The notes under the pieces are model-generated. The model was not told where the DNA came from. It saw nothing but the letters and a program-made list of their open reading frames with translations, and ran no database searches. From Corynebacterium zhongnanshanii (lineage in GTDB: Bacteria > Actinomycetota > Actinomycetes > Mycobacteriales > Mycobacteriaceae), in assembly GCF_014490575.1 (NCBI RefSeq), contig NZ_CP061033.1, positions 1,240,001-1,304,000 of the forward strand: a stretch of DNA of 64,000 nucleotides, written 5' to 3'. Numbering within the stretch: the first letter of the stretch is position 1; every line of letters starts with the position of its first letter. Shown one piece after another: positions 26,044-33,946 of the stretch. Position numbers and translations under genes: made by a program.

Positions 26044-28133
26044 CTCCTTGTCACTACGAGTGAGCGCTGCGTCCTTCGCCCCAGGACAAGGCCGCTTGCA
26101 GGAATGCTTGTACTAACGAACAGTGCCAGCGTTATCCACCACGCGCTACTGGGGACGTGGAACAGCGCAATCAATGCCGGGTCCGCGGCACCTTCGGCGG
26201 AGCCACCAGCCTCCCACGCTCGCGCGGTTGCCGCACGAGTGAATAAGAAATACAACACGCAGGCACACACTATGAGCTCGGCACCAAGTGCAGTCAGGAG
26301 AGGCCGAATTGGCCACCGCGCATGCAGGTACGCGGCTCGAAGCCGCTGGTGGAACACTTTCATGAAGCTCAACCACACAGCCAACGAGGCGATGCAGCAC
26401 AGCAGTACAGTGGCAACAAATCCACCAACATAGACCCACAGAATCCTTCCCATGGCCTGGTGATGCTGGGACCACGTCTGGCTCATCGGCACCGCTGCGC
26501 GCACGAAGCTTCCGACTTCTCGGTCATCGTGCAAGCGTTGAAAATCATCATAAGAACTCAGGAGAACGTCATGTTGTGTGACGCTCGCGACGAGGTTGCG
26601 ATCGGACAGGCCAATCAGGTCATTAGGCATCACAACCACAATAGGATCATGGGTTTCAGCACGGTTCATCCACTCATCCAGCCCCACTTCCCAGGTCCGT
26701 GCACGGGAATCACCGGCACGGTAAACAGCCGTGTGTACCCTGGCCTCTCCCACAATCGGCGCCAGCAGCTCATGACTATCCACTGCGGCTGGCAGTGAAT
26801 CCGGCACAAGCACCAACGGTTGTTTATCTCTAGGCTGCTCACCGAAGCTACGGCTCACTTCACCTGAAAGTGAGTTTTCGGCAGCAGTGGTGTTATACAC
26901 CATGATGTCCCTATCAAGATGGCTGCCTGGGGTCATGCCGGAATCTCGAAATTGAGCGTACAGCAGTCGATTCTGTGAGGAGATGTCCCTCATATGGCTC
27001 GCAAGACGGCCACTTGCTTCGTGGAGATCTTCCAATTTCCTAGCACCGCTTAGAGTAAGGCCATACGCCGAAGGACTATTCCGCCAACCGTCTACCTCGT
27101 CTTTTTGCTCATTCCACTCAGTTGTATAGTTCAGTGCTCCAATAGACAGCGACGCAACAGCAATGCACGCACCTATGCGTACGGCAAACATACTCACCAA
27201 AACAGACTTTGCGGGAAGCTTTCCTTTTAATAGCTGCACCACAGGGGCGATCTTTAAGAGAAAAAGACCCACAAACAACGCGAAGATGCACGCCACAAGC
27301 GCGATGCCAATAAAAGCTGCTTGGAAAAGAACAAGTTGGTATGCAGAAGCAGTATTGGAATACCACCACAGGAGTACGTCGACCAGAACAACAGCGGCAC
27401 TAGTGGCGGTAAGTAAGGTACCTCTCGCAGCAGAGAGCTCCGCTTTCGCACGACTCAACAATCCGATTCCATGCAGCCTTCGCACCGCATCGGTGTGGGA
27501 ATTAAGAACGATCCCAACAAAGACCAGGACAAAGCCAATGCCTATCATCAGGGCTGCCATTTTCCCTAATGCGGTGCCTCCCAACAGGTACATCCACTGT
27601 TGGTTCTCCGGAATGTGATAGGTCACTCCGCGGGCGTCCAAGTAAGATACCAGCTCTTGTAGAACGTCGTCTCCACCGATGACCTCGAACATCTGCCGAT
27701 AATCACCGTGAGGCAAGTCCTCCAGTGGCCGCACATCTAATGGAGGTGTCCCAGGCAGTCCTTGATAACCCTTGTGTATCCAGCTTTCAGCCTTATCGCC
27801 TGCAGCGTAAGCCACTCGCCCCTCGAGCGTTGGGATTTCAACGAGGATTGTCGCGTCATGCTCGGTAACGATTCTGCCGAGATCACGTACAAGAGAATCC
27901 GCTGAGGAATCCCCTCCCTGATCGTGCGGCGCGAATGTTTGAATCTGCACAACAGACCTCACACCAGCCATCTCGGAGTGCTCGATAGTTGAGCTGGCCC
28001 AGAATCCCAGAACTGCGCCGAGGGTGATAACAAGCACCAGGGCGCACCGAATTAATTGTGTACCAGACAGCGCCGAGACACGCCGGCGCTGCTGTACATC
28101 ATGCGACTTCGAGAAATCCAATGTCAGTCCCAA
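26040..28133 (-). CDS. Lactococcin 972-type bacteriocin-associated integral membrane protein (transport/immunity)
   Basis: The 697-residue protein has one membrane segment near residue 30-50, a large outside domain of about 130 residues, then several more segments (near 187-210, 240-300, 315-340) with a second outside domain, and a four-helix-like C-terminal end with FtsX/MacB-like spacing. Both size and partner match the bacteriocin-associated membrane proteins of lactococcin 972 loci, proposed to give immunity and/or export. The longest frame uses TTG 28133; TTG 28121, 2 nt past the stop of a leader ORF with a good Shine-Dalgarno, is an attractive alternative. A DtxR-like box lies about 80 bp upstream. 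Confidence 0.82.
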   Translation of the reverse strand: MGLTLDFSKSHDVQQRRRVSALSGTQLIRCALVLVITLGAVLGFWASSTIEHSEMAGVRSVVQIQTFAPHDQGGDSSADSLVRDLGRIVTEHDATILVEIPTLEGRVAYAAGDKAESWIHKGYQGLPGTPPLDVRPLEDLPHGDYRQMFEVIGGDDVLQELVSYLDARGVTYHIPENQQWMYLLGGTALGKMAALMIGIGFVLVFVGIVLNSHTDAVRRLHGIGLLSRAKAELSAARGTLLTATSAAVVLVDVLLWWYSNTASAYQLVLFQAAFIGIALVACIFALFVGLFLLKIAPVVQLLKGKLPAKSVLVSMFAVRIGACIAVASLSIGALNYTTEWNEQKDEVDGWRNSPSAYGLTLSGARKLEDLHEASGRLASHMRDISSQNRLLYAQFRDSGMTPGSHLDRDIMVYNTTAAENSLSGEVSRSFGEQPRDKQPLVLVPDSLPAAVDSHELLAPIVGEARVHTAVYRAGDSRARTWEVGLDEWMNRAETHDPIVVVMPNDLIGLSDRNLVASVTQHDVLLSSYDDFQRLHDDREVGSFVRAAVPMSQTWSQHHQAMGRILWVYVGGFVATVLLCCIASLAVWLSFMKVFHQRLRAAYLHARWPIRPLLTALGAELIVCACVLYFLFTRAATARAWEAGGSAEGAADPALIALFHVPSSAWWITLALFVSTSIPASGLVLGRRTQRSLVVTRR

Positions 28134-28180
28134 TTCTCGGAGATCCGCCTACAGTGGCGAGTACTTTTTCGTGGCGCCAT
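28124..28180 (-). CDS. Possible 18-codon leader ORF upstream of the bacteriocin operon
   Basis: On the minus strand, GAGGAG sits 5 nt before an ATG (28180). The frame reads MAPRKSTRHCRRISENWD and stops with TGA at 28124-28126. The gene of the membrane protein has only TTG starts and a poor Shine-Dalgarno of its own; one TTG (28121) comes 2 nt after this stop. The arrangement suggests translation of the leader delivers ribosomes to the membrane-protein gene. No similarity to a known leader peptide was recognised. Confidence 0.4.
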   Translation of the reverse strand: MAPRKSTRHCRRISENWD

Positions 28181-28213
28181 GTCATCTCCTCAAAGAACCC
28201 ACAGGATTTTAAC

Positions 28214-28232
28214 CAAACTTAGCCTAAACTAA
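28214..28232 (-). promoter_or_regulatory. Candidate DtxR/IdeR iron box upstream of the bacteriocin operon
   Basis: The minus strand reads TTAGTTTAGGCTAAGTTTG. The plus-strand version matches 14 of 19 positions of the DtxR consensus TTAGGTTAGSCTAACCTAA, including the whole core TTAGSCTAA. A possible -10 TAAAAT lies just downstream on the minus strand, so the box overlaps the -35/spacer region, where a repressor would block transcription. Confidence 0.55.
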
Positions 28233-28266
28233 TACACAGCATTTAACAAGAGATATACAACAACGA

Positions 28267-28300
28267 AGAACTCCCGATCCTGATGTGGATCGGGAGTTCT
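28267..28300 (-). terminator. Terminator of the tRNA-Gln/tRNA-Glu unit
   Basis: A perfect 14-bp stem (28267-28280 with 28287-28300) has a 6-nt loop (TGATGT). It lies 8 bp past the tRNA-Glu 3' end and is followed on the minus strand by TTCGTTGTTG. It also separates the tRNAs from the bacteriocin operon. Confidence 0.85.
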
Positions 28301-28307
28301 TATCTTG

Positions 28308-28380
28308 TACCCCGTACGGGATTTGAACCCGTGTTACCGGCGTGAGAGGCCGGCGTCCTAGGCCGCTAGACGAACGGGGC
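28308..28380 (-). tRNA. tRNA-Glu (anticodon CTC), copy 2
   Basis: The 73-nt body is identical in sequence to the copy at 20939-21011, with the same CTC anticodon in loop CCTCTCA. Here CCA is not encoded: the DNA after discriminator A reads CAA. It lies 1 bp from tRNA-Gln and shares its terminator. Confidence 0.96.
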
Positions 28381-28381
28381 G

Positions 28382-28453
28382 CTGGCCTACCAGGACTCGA
28401 ACCTAGAATGACGGTACCAGAAACCGTAGTGTTGCCAATTACACCATAGGCCA
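28382..28453 (-). tRNA. tRNA-Gln (anticodon CTG)
   Basis: The acceptor arm is TGGCCTA with TAGGCCA, the anticodon arm is ACGGT/ACCGT with loop TTCTGGT, so the anticodon is CTG. The T-arm has GGTTCGAGTCC. No CCA is encoded. Together with tRNA-Glu it lies downstream of gltX on the same strand. Actinobacteria normally lack GlnRS and charge tRNA-Gln with Glu by GltX followed by GatCAB amidation. Confidence 0.95.
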
Positions 28454-28631
28454 TTGTTCGTGCTGCTCAGCAAGCAAACTCCCCGAGGTAATTTCTTACC
28501 GGTGGACTCTGTTCGCTGTCCGTGCAACGAGAGTAAATATAACCAGAGAAATTACATGAATGCAAATCCCCTGGTCATAAGCACTTTTTACTCACATGAA
28601 ACGCTGCTCAAAACGCGCGTTTTATGGCGGG

Positions 28632-30122
28632 CTACTGCTCCGCCACATAGGGAGTCTGAGCCTGAGCCGCCTTCAGGCGTGCCAGCGTGGACTCCTTCCC
28701 CAGCAGCTCCATGGACTCAAACAGCGGCGGGGACACAGCGGCACCAGAGATGGCCACACGCAGCGCTCCATAGGCCTTGCGAGGCTTGAGCTCCATCTCC
28801 TCAATAAGCTTCGACTGCAGAGCGTGCTCAATGTTTTCCGTGCGGAACTCCTCCTCGGACAATCCCTCCAGCTGAGCAATCGCCACCTGCAAAACCTCTA
28901 CTGCGTCTTCCTTCAGGTTCTTCTTCGCGGACTTCTCATCCAGAACCAGATCCTCATCTGCGGTCACCAGGAATTTCAGCAGGCCGTGGGCGTCGCCCAA
29001 CATCTTGATGCGGGTCTGCACTAGCTCTGCGGCGAAGGCGAATTTGTCGGCTGGGTAGTCCGCCGGGAAGTCCTTGTAGGTCTCCAGGTACTCGCGCAGG
29101 CGCGTGGTGAAGTCCTCCAGATCCAGCAGGCGGATGTGGTCAGCGTTAATGGCCTCCAGCTTCTTCTGATCGAAGCGGGCCGGGTTGGGCTTCACGTCAG
29201 CAACATCGAAGTTGTCGATGAGCTGCTGCATGGAGAAGATATCCTCGTCGGCAGAGAGGGACCAGCCCAGCAGCGACAGGTAGTTCAGCATGCCCTCGGG
29301 GATGATGCCATTGTCCCGGTGGTTGAACAGGTTGGACTCTGGATCGCGCTTGGACAGCTTCTTGTTGCCTTCACCCATCACGAAGGGAAGGTGTCCAAAC
29401 GTCGGTACCTGCTGGGCCACGCCGATGCGCACCAGCGCCTCGTAGAGGGCGATCTGGCGAGGAGTGGACGGAAGCAGGTCCTCGCCGCGCAGCACGTGGG
29501 TGATCCCCATGAGCGCGTCATCCACCGGGTTAACCAGCGTGTACAGCGGCTGGCCATTGGATCGTGCGACCACGAAGTCAGGGACGGTCTTGCCGTCCAC
29601 GTTCATCTCTCCACGCACCAGATCCGTCCACGTGTACGTGCGGTTATCAGGCATGCGCAGGCGCCAGACAGGCTCGCGGCCTTCCGCTTCAAATGCCGCG
29701 ATCTGTTCCTCGGTCAAGTCGCGGTCGAAGTTATCGTAGCCCAGCTTCGGGTCGCGACCGGCGGCCTTGTGACGCTCTTCTACCTCTGCCGCGGTGGAGT
29801 ATGCGGGGTAGACGTCGCCGGAGGCCTTGAGCTTGTCCAGTACCTCGGCGTAGATGTCCATGCGGCGGGACTGGCGGTACGGCTCGTGCGGGCCACCCAC
29901 CTCGATGCCTTCGTCCCATCCCAGGTTCAACCACTTCAACGAGTCGATGATGGCCTGGTAGGACTCTTCGGAGTCTCGGGCGGCATCCGTATCCTCGATG
30001 CGGAAAATCAGTTTTCCGCCGGTGTGCCGGGCGTAGGCCCAGTTGAACAGGGCCGTGCGGACCATGCCGACGTGGGGGGTTCCGGTGGGAGAAGGGCAAA
30101 ATCGTACGCGTACATCACTCAT
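28632..30122 (-). CDS. gltX: Glutamyl-tRNA synthetase
   Basis: This 496-residue class I synthetase joins Glu to tRNA-Glu and, in organisms without GlnRS, also to tRNA-Gln. The HIGH motif appears as [20 protein letters not shown] near residue 10-28, FRIEDTD follows near 45, and the KMSKS loop is KKLSKRD near 253. The C-terminal helical anticodon-binding domain ends at [16 protein letters not shown]. Length is normal. A TAAAGT hexamer 8 nt before the ATG suggests a leaderless start. The two cognate tRNA genes lie 180 bp downstream on the same strand. Confidence 0.97.
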   Translation of the reverse strand: MSDVRVRFCPSPTGTPHVGMVRTALFNWAYARHTGGKLIFRIEDTDAARDSEESYQAIIDSLKWLNLGWDEGIEVGGPHEPYRQSRRMDIYAEVLDKLKASGDVYPAYSTAAEVEERHKAAGRDPKLGYDNFDRDLTEEQIAAFEAEGREPVWRLRMPDNRTYTWTDLVRGEMNVDGKTVPDFVVARSNGQPLYTLVNPVDDALMGITHVLRGEDLLPSTPRQIALYEALVRIGVAQQVPTFGHLPFVMGEGNKKLSKRDPESNLFNHRDNGIIPEGMLNYLSLLGWSLSADEDIFSMQQLIDNFDVADVKPNPARFDQKKLEAINADHIRLLDLEDFTTRLREYLETYKDFPADYPADKFAFAAELVQTRIKMLGDAHGLLKFLVTADEDLVLDEKSAKKNLKEDAVEVLQVAIAQLEGLSEEEFRTENIEHALQSKLIEEMELKPRKAYGALRVAISGAAVSPPLFESMELLGKESTLARLKAAQAQTPYVAEQ

Positions 30123-30142
30123 GGGTACTCACTTTACCTGCC

Positions 30143-31279
30143 CTACGCCGCCGGGCCTGGGTGCAGCTTGCTCTGCCGTGCTAGAAAGTCCCAGGCCACG
30201 TTGGCGGTGTCAGGAGCCCACCACCACGTGTGGTCCTGACCACGCAGTTTCCAATGAACAGCCTCGTCCGCACAACCGGTTCCGCGCATCACTTCCACGT
30301 TGTTGACCAGCTCGCTGACCTGAGGGGCTCCACTGCAGCCATTGCGCTGTTGGATGGACTGATACAGCGTCGGCACAGGCAGGTATGGAGCGTCGTGCAG
30401 AGTGCCACCGTCATAGTGAGTGAGCCGGTCGGCGTCGCCATGCATAATGAGGGTAGGTACGGATTCGGGCGCGCAACCCTCGTTGACGGGGTTATAGAAG
30501 GCGCCGGAGACGGTGACGATGCCTGCGAGCATGTCCGGGGCCTGGCAGGCGAAGTTCGCTGCGAATCCGCCGCCGTTGGACATGCCGATGGCGTAGACGC
30601 GGTTGGCGTCCACGTTGAAGTGGCCTTGCAGCTCGGCCAGGATTTGGCGCATGAACGCCACGTCCTGCCCCCGTTGCGACACCGCGTACGGGGCGCCTTC
30701 CCACGCATTCTCAATGGCGCGGGGGTAGACCACGATGGCCTCGTTTGCCGCGCCGGTCGTGTTGAGCCGCGCGTAGTTGCGGAAGTTCTCCGGGGAATCC
30801 TTCCAACCGCCGAAGGCGAACAGGATGGGCACGGGACGGGCGGGGTCGTAATTCTGTGTGACGGAGATCAGGGCGTTGCGGGTGGTGCCGTCAGCCTGAG
30901 CGAAATCGACCGACGCCGCCTTTCCAGGCGTTGCATCCTTCATATTCGACGCCGAGCGGAAGTCTGCCGGGGGCGCCCATGGAGCTGGAGGCTCCGGCGC
31001 AGGCGGCTCTTCGGCTGGCGCTTCTGGCGCTGCATCGTCGGGAGCGGGCGCTGGCGCTTCCGGAGCGGGTGCTTCTGGAGCAGGTGCAGGCTGCTCAGGC
31101 ATAGGCACGGGCGCCGGCTCGGGTGGCACCACATTCTGAGGAGCGGGAGCGGGGGCTTCTATGGGAGCGGGATTATCCTGAGCTGCTGCGGGCGCTGCAA
31201 ACAGGCCGGTTCCGGCGGTCAGAGCCGACGCGCAGACAATCACATCTTTAACATTTTTCACATACTTAACATACTTCAC
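30143..31279 (-). CDS. Secreted PHB-depolymerase/feruloyl-esterase-type hydrolase (LpqC-like) with Pro-rich N-terminus
   Basis: From GTG 31279 the protein has 378 residues: a basic N-terminus of VKYVKYVKNVKDV, a hydrophobic signal (IVCASALTAGTGLF) and a cleavage-like APAAAQ. About 90 residues rich in Pro, Ala and Glu follow, then an esterase domain. The nucleophile elbow is GMSNGGGFAANF; the acid residue is probably in MHGDADRLTHY and the His in RGQDHTWWW. It may act on polyester or acyl-sugar bonds at the cell surface. The start is uncertain: an AAAAGGAAC element is at the complement of 31294-31302 but only GTG codons 31279 and 31261 follow it in frame. Confidence 0.78.
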   Translation of the reverse strand: MKYVKYVKNVKDVIVCASALTAGTGLFAAPAAAQDNPAPIEAPAPAPQNVVPPEPAPVPMPEQPAPAPEAPAPEAPAPAPDDAAPEAPAEEPPAPEPPAPWAPPADFRSASNMKDATPGKAASVDFAQADGTTRNALISVTQNYDPARPVPILFAFGGWKDSPENFRNYARLNTTGAANEAIVVYPRAIENAWEGAPYAVSQRGQDVAFMRQILAELQGHFNVDANRVYAIGMSNGGGFAANFACQAPDMLAGIVTVSGAFYNPVNEGCAPESVPTLIMHGDADRLTHYDGGTLHDAPYLPVPTLYQSIQQRNGCSGAPQVSELVNNVEVMRGTGCADEAVHWKLRGQDHTWWWAPDTANVAWDFLARQSKLHPGPAA

Positions 31280-31285
31280 ATACGT
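31241..31285 (-). repeat. Short tandem repeat at the start of the esterase gene
   Basis: The minus strand carries about four imperfect copies of TATGTnAAG (TATGTGAAG, TATGTTAAG, TATGTGAAA, AATGTTAAA). They encode the VKYVKYVKNVKDV run. Slippage here could add or remove codons, or change the choice of GTG start. Confidence 0.6.
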
Positions 31286-31566
31286 AACATTAACGTTCCT
31301 TTTAGCTTCTGGCCACAACGACACAATAGGAACGTGATTTTTCTCTCCCAGTCCTGAGATGGCGCCGCGGGCACCGTACTCATGGAAGGCTTGCAAAGGT
31401 CAAGCCTTGATGGCTGAGATCTCGTGACCAGACTCTAGTGGGTACCCCCGAGCGGCTGAACCCCAGTGGCTGATGACCTGCAGGTTTAAACGTGTATAAG
31501 TGTGAAAACATAACATAGTGCACAAAAACTATACATGCCAGTCTTCAGTGGGTTATTATCTGCGGC
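31286..31566. other. Intergenic region between the esterase and LGFP genes
   Basis: This 281-bp stretch between divergent genes holds copy 1 of the 19-bp direct repeat (31329-31347) and, at 31554-31559, a TATTAT hexamer 7 nt before the GTG of the LGFP gene. The segment 31470-31560 is AT-rich and probably contains the promoter of the toxin block. Confidence 0.5.
31329..31347 (+). repeat. 19-bp direct repeat, left copy
   Basis: GGAACGTGATTTTTCTCTC occurs here and again at 39346-39364 in the same orientation. Similarity continues weakly upstream (AGCTT..TG.CACAACGAC against AGCTTGTGCACACCGAC). The two copies bracket the LGFP/AbfB/toxin/immunity block. Confidence 0.7.
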
Positions 31567-32907
31567 GTGTATAGTTTTCCTCAACAATTAACTGGAGGAT
31601 GTGCATGGACTCGCTGGTTGATGGCCCTGGTGGCGACACTTGTGTCGGCGTGTTTGGCCGCCTCGGTTGCGGGCGCGACGGTGGTGTTTGGGCATCCTAT
31701 TTTAGGCAGGATTGAAGAGGCGTTTCATCGTCTGGGTGGGGTGCATCATTTTGGGTTTGCCACTACCCCTGAGTCTATTGCTGCTAATAATGGGCGTTTT
31801 CAGCATTTTCGTAATAGTGCGTCGATTTATTGGCATCCGGGTGTGGATCGGGGTGTTGCTCACGCGGTGGAAGGTCGTATCCGGGATGCGTGGGCGCGTG
31901 GTGGCTGGGAGCACTCTGTGTTGGGGTATCCGATCACGGATGAGCTGCCGACTCCCGATGGGGTTGGTCGCTTTAATCATTTCCAGGGTGGTTCTGTCTA
32001 CTGGTCGCCTGCCAGTGATGCTCATCAGATCGGTGGAGCGATCCGGGATAAGTGGGCTTCTCAAGGATGGGAAACAGGTCCTCTTGGCTATCCCCGCACG
32101 GATGAGCTCATCACTCCGGATGGTCGTGGCAGGTTTAATCGTTTCGATCATGGCTTTATTTACTGGTCGGCCGCAACCGGGGCACATATTGTCACGAAAG
32201 ATATTTTTGATGTGTGGGCGGCCACCGGCTGGGAAGCAGGAAGACTGGGCTATCCCATTTCTGACAAATATGAAGTCAATGGCAGCGTGAGGCAGGATTT
32301 TCAGCGAGGAGCTATTCAGATCTTCGCCCCGACGGGCATGGTGTTGCCGCGGTTTGATAACGCTGCCTATTCCAGTTATCGGCAGATTTACCCCCTGTTG
32401 ACGACGAGTCAGGCCCCGGAGGTGCATCCGGCTGGTGTTCATCGTGAAGTGACTCAGCATATGGGAAAGTATTTTCCTGTTCCGGGTTGCCCTGATGTTG
32501 TGACAGTGGGAACCACCTGTGCTCTTCCCACGGCCGGTGGAGGTACAGGCCAGGTGCGTGTTACCCGGATGTCGGATACAGGCTTTTCTGTGACCACGCA
32601 GGCAGGTCACCCGGAGGGACAGGGAAGAATCCTCAATATTCGATTCGATACGGTCACTGCCCCGGATACCGCAGAATCAGAGGTGGTGTTCGCCGATGAT
32701 GGTCTCCGGAAGGCCTATATAGGATCCGATAAAACCTGGATCCGCATGATCGTGGAAGCCTTCGGTGAGACCTCTACCTCGCGGGTTGCAGGCCCGTTCA
32801 TTTCTGATCACGTGGGCACACACGTGTTTTCCACCATGGCCAACACCCTGCGGTCCGCCTTGCCGAGAGCCACCACCGTCTATGGGCCGGTGACAGCACA
32901 CCGCTGA
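31567..32907 (+). CDS. Secreted LGFP-repeat protein
   Basis: The 446-residue protein has a signal peptide (WLMALVATLVSACLAASVAGA). Four LGFP-type repeats follow at about residues 40-260, with GGVHHFGFA, SVLGYPITDEL, GPLGYPRTDEL and GRLGYPISDKY, each followed by a GRFxxFxxGxIYW element. The C-terminal 170 residues, with two Cys, have no recognised domain. LGFP repeats are thought to bind the cell wall in corynebacteria. The start is uncertain: GTG 31567 has TATTAT 7 nt upstream (leaderless pattern), while a GGAGG at 31594-31598 would instead serve a later TTG/ATG (31618/31621). Codon use (CGT, GGT, TTT, CAT) differs from the housekeeping neighbours. Confidence 0.82.
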   Translation: MYSFPQQLTGGCAWTRWLMALVATLVSACLAASVAGATVVFGHPILGRIEEAFHRLGGVHHFGFATTPESIAANNGRFQHFRNSASIYWHPGVDRGVAHAVEGRIRDAWARGGWEHSVLGYPITDELPTPDGVGRFNHFQGGSVYWSPASDAHQIGGAIRDKWASQGWETGPLGYPRTDELITPDGRGRFNRFDHGFIYWSAATGAHIVTKDIFDVWAATGWEAGRLGYPISDKYEVNGSVRQDFQRGAIQIFAPTGMVLPRFDNAAYSSYRQIYPLLTTSQAPEVHPAGVHREVTQHMGKYFPVPGCPDVVTVGTTCALPTAGGGTGQVRVTRMSDTGFSVTTQAGHPEGQGRILNIRFDTVTAPDTAESEVVFADDGLRKAYIGSDKTWIRMIVEAFGETSTSRVAGPFISDHVGTHVFSTMANTLRSALPRATTVYGPVTAHR

Positions 32908-32977
32908 TCGGCGCCCTACCGTCAGCCACCCTCATCTTTTTAAGTTGTTGTCCTAAGAAAGAGTTACCCCAACCAAT

Positions 32978-33871
32978 ATGTCTGTGTCATCGCTGCTGCG
33001 CCGTGGCATTATTGCCGCTGTTGCTGTTGTTGCCAGTAGTGCAGCCCTACCTGCTGCCACCGCCGAGGAGGCAGTCTCTATCCTTGCCGGGGATGGTGGC
33101 ATCATCACCGAGCATTGCGGTGCCCGGGCGGAACAGATCCGTGTGGATTCATCCTCCCTGGCGTCATTGAGTGCCTGCTTTGCGCTGGCCAGGCCTACTG
33201 GTTGGGCAGCGATGCACCTCACCGGGTCCTACGGTGTGGTCAATAACCTCACTGTCCCAGTCAGCGTCGCATTCAAGCTGCCCCACGGAGCTGTCTACTG
33301 GCAAGCCACAGTCCAGCCTGGACAGGTCAGCAGCGTCGATGTCAATAACGCCGGATCCACCATCGTTGAACTCCACGTCTCCCCGGTAGCCACCAGCACG
33401 GGAGCGTCCACTACGTCGCTGACGCCAGGGGCACCAGGTGCACCGAACTACGTGTCGTTGCGTTCGGCCTCCCCTGCCACGTTCGGACGCGTTGCCCGCG
33501 TGAGTTGGCTTGGTGCAACCACATCAGACCTGACACGTAACAGTTCCTTTCCTGACCGGCTTGACGGATCGTTCCTGGTGACCACTGGGTTGTCTGATCC
33601 CGCGTGCATCTCATTGGAATCAGCCGCCTACCCGGGGACGTACCTGCAGGCCACCAGCCGGACATCCGTGTCCTTGTCTGCCCATCCCACGCCAGCTCAT
33701 GCCACATGGTGCGCCACGGCTGACACGTCAGTGGTGACATCAACCCGCCTGACATGGGCTGCGGATCGCAACACAGCCCTAGCTGTCACCCCTGGAGGTG
33801 GATTGGGCCTGGCTGCGGTGAATTCTGCTAGCAGTCGATGGTTCAGCGATCAAGCCCTGGCACGCCCCTAA
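32978..33871 (+). CDS. Secreted protein with AbfB-like beta-trefoil domain
   Basis: This 297-residue protein has a signal peptide (RGIIAAVAVVASSAALPAATA). Residues 30-145 form a beta-rich region of unknown family. Residues 150-297 resemble the AbfB/beta-trefoil carbohydrate-binding domain: NYVSLRSASPATFGR, then CISLESAAYPGTYLQA, and a final SSRWFSDQAL. It is probably a secreted sugar- or wall-binding protein. It lies 70 bp downstream of the LGFP gene and 75 bp upstream of the toxin gene, so the three are likely one unit. Confidence 0.65.
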   Translation: MSVSSLLRRGIIAAVAVVASSAALPAATAEEAVSILAGDGGIITEHCGARAEQIRVDSSSLASLSACFALARPTGWAAMHLTGSYGVVNNLTVPVSVAFKLPHGAVYWQATVQPGQVSSVDVNNAGSTIVELHVSPVATSTGASTTSLTPGAPGAPNYVSLRSASPATFGRVARVSWLGATTSDLTRNSSFPDRLDGSFLVTTGLSDPACISLESAAYPGTYLQATSRTSVSLSAHPTPAHATWCATADTSVVTSTRLTWAADRNTALAVTPGGGLGLAAVNSASSRWFSDQALARP

Positions 33872-33946
33872 CCACCGTACGACAGTGACAGTGATGTTCG
33901 AGTCGTTGACACAAGCCCATGGAGTAAAGAAAACGAGATCGTCGAG

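Noticed and set aside
20936-28380. The two tRNA-Glu genes as attachment sites of an integrated element
   Set aside because: No integrase gene lies in the interval and both tRNAs are complete with independent terminators; they look like simple gene copies.
29136-30239. Plus-strand open frame of 367 codons
   Set aside because: It is antisense to gltX with no family features.
31280-31396. Upstream extension of the esterase to TTG 31396
   Set aside because: The added residues do not form a signal peptide and include the IS-end-like 19-bp repeat in the frame.
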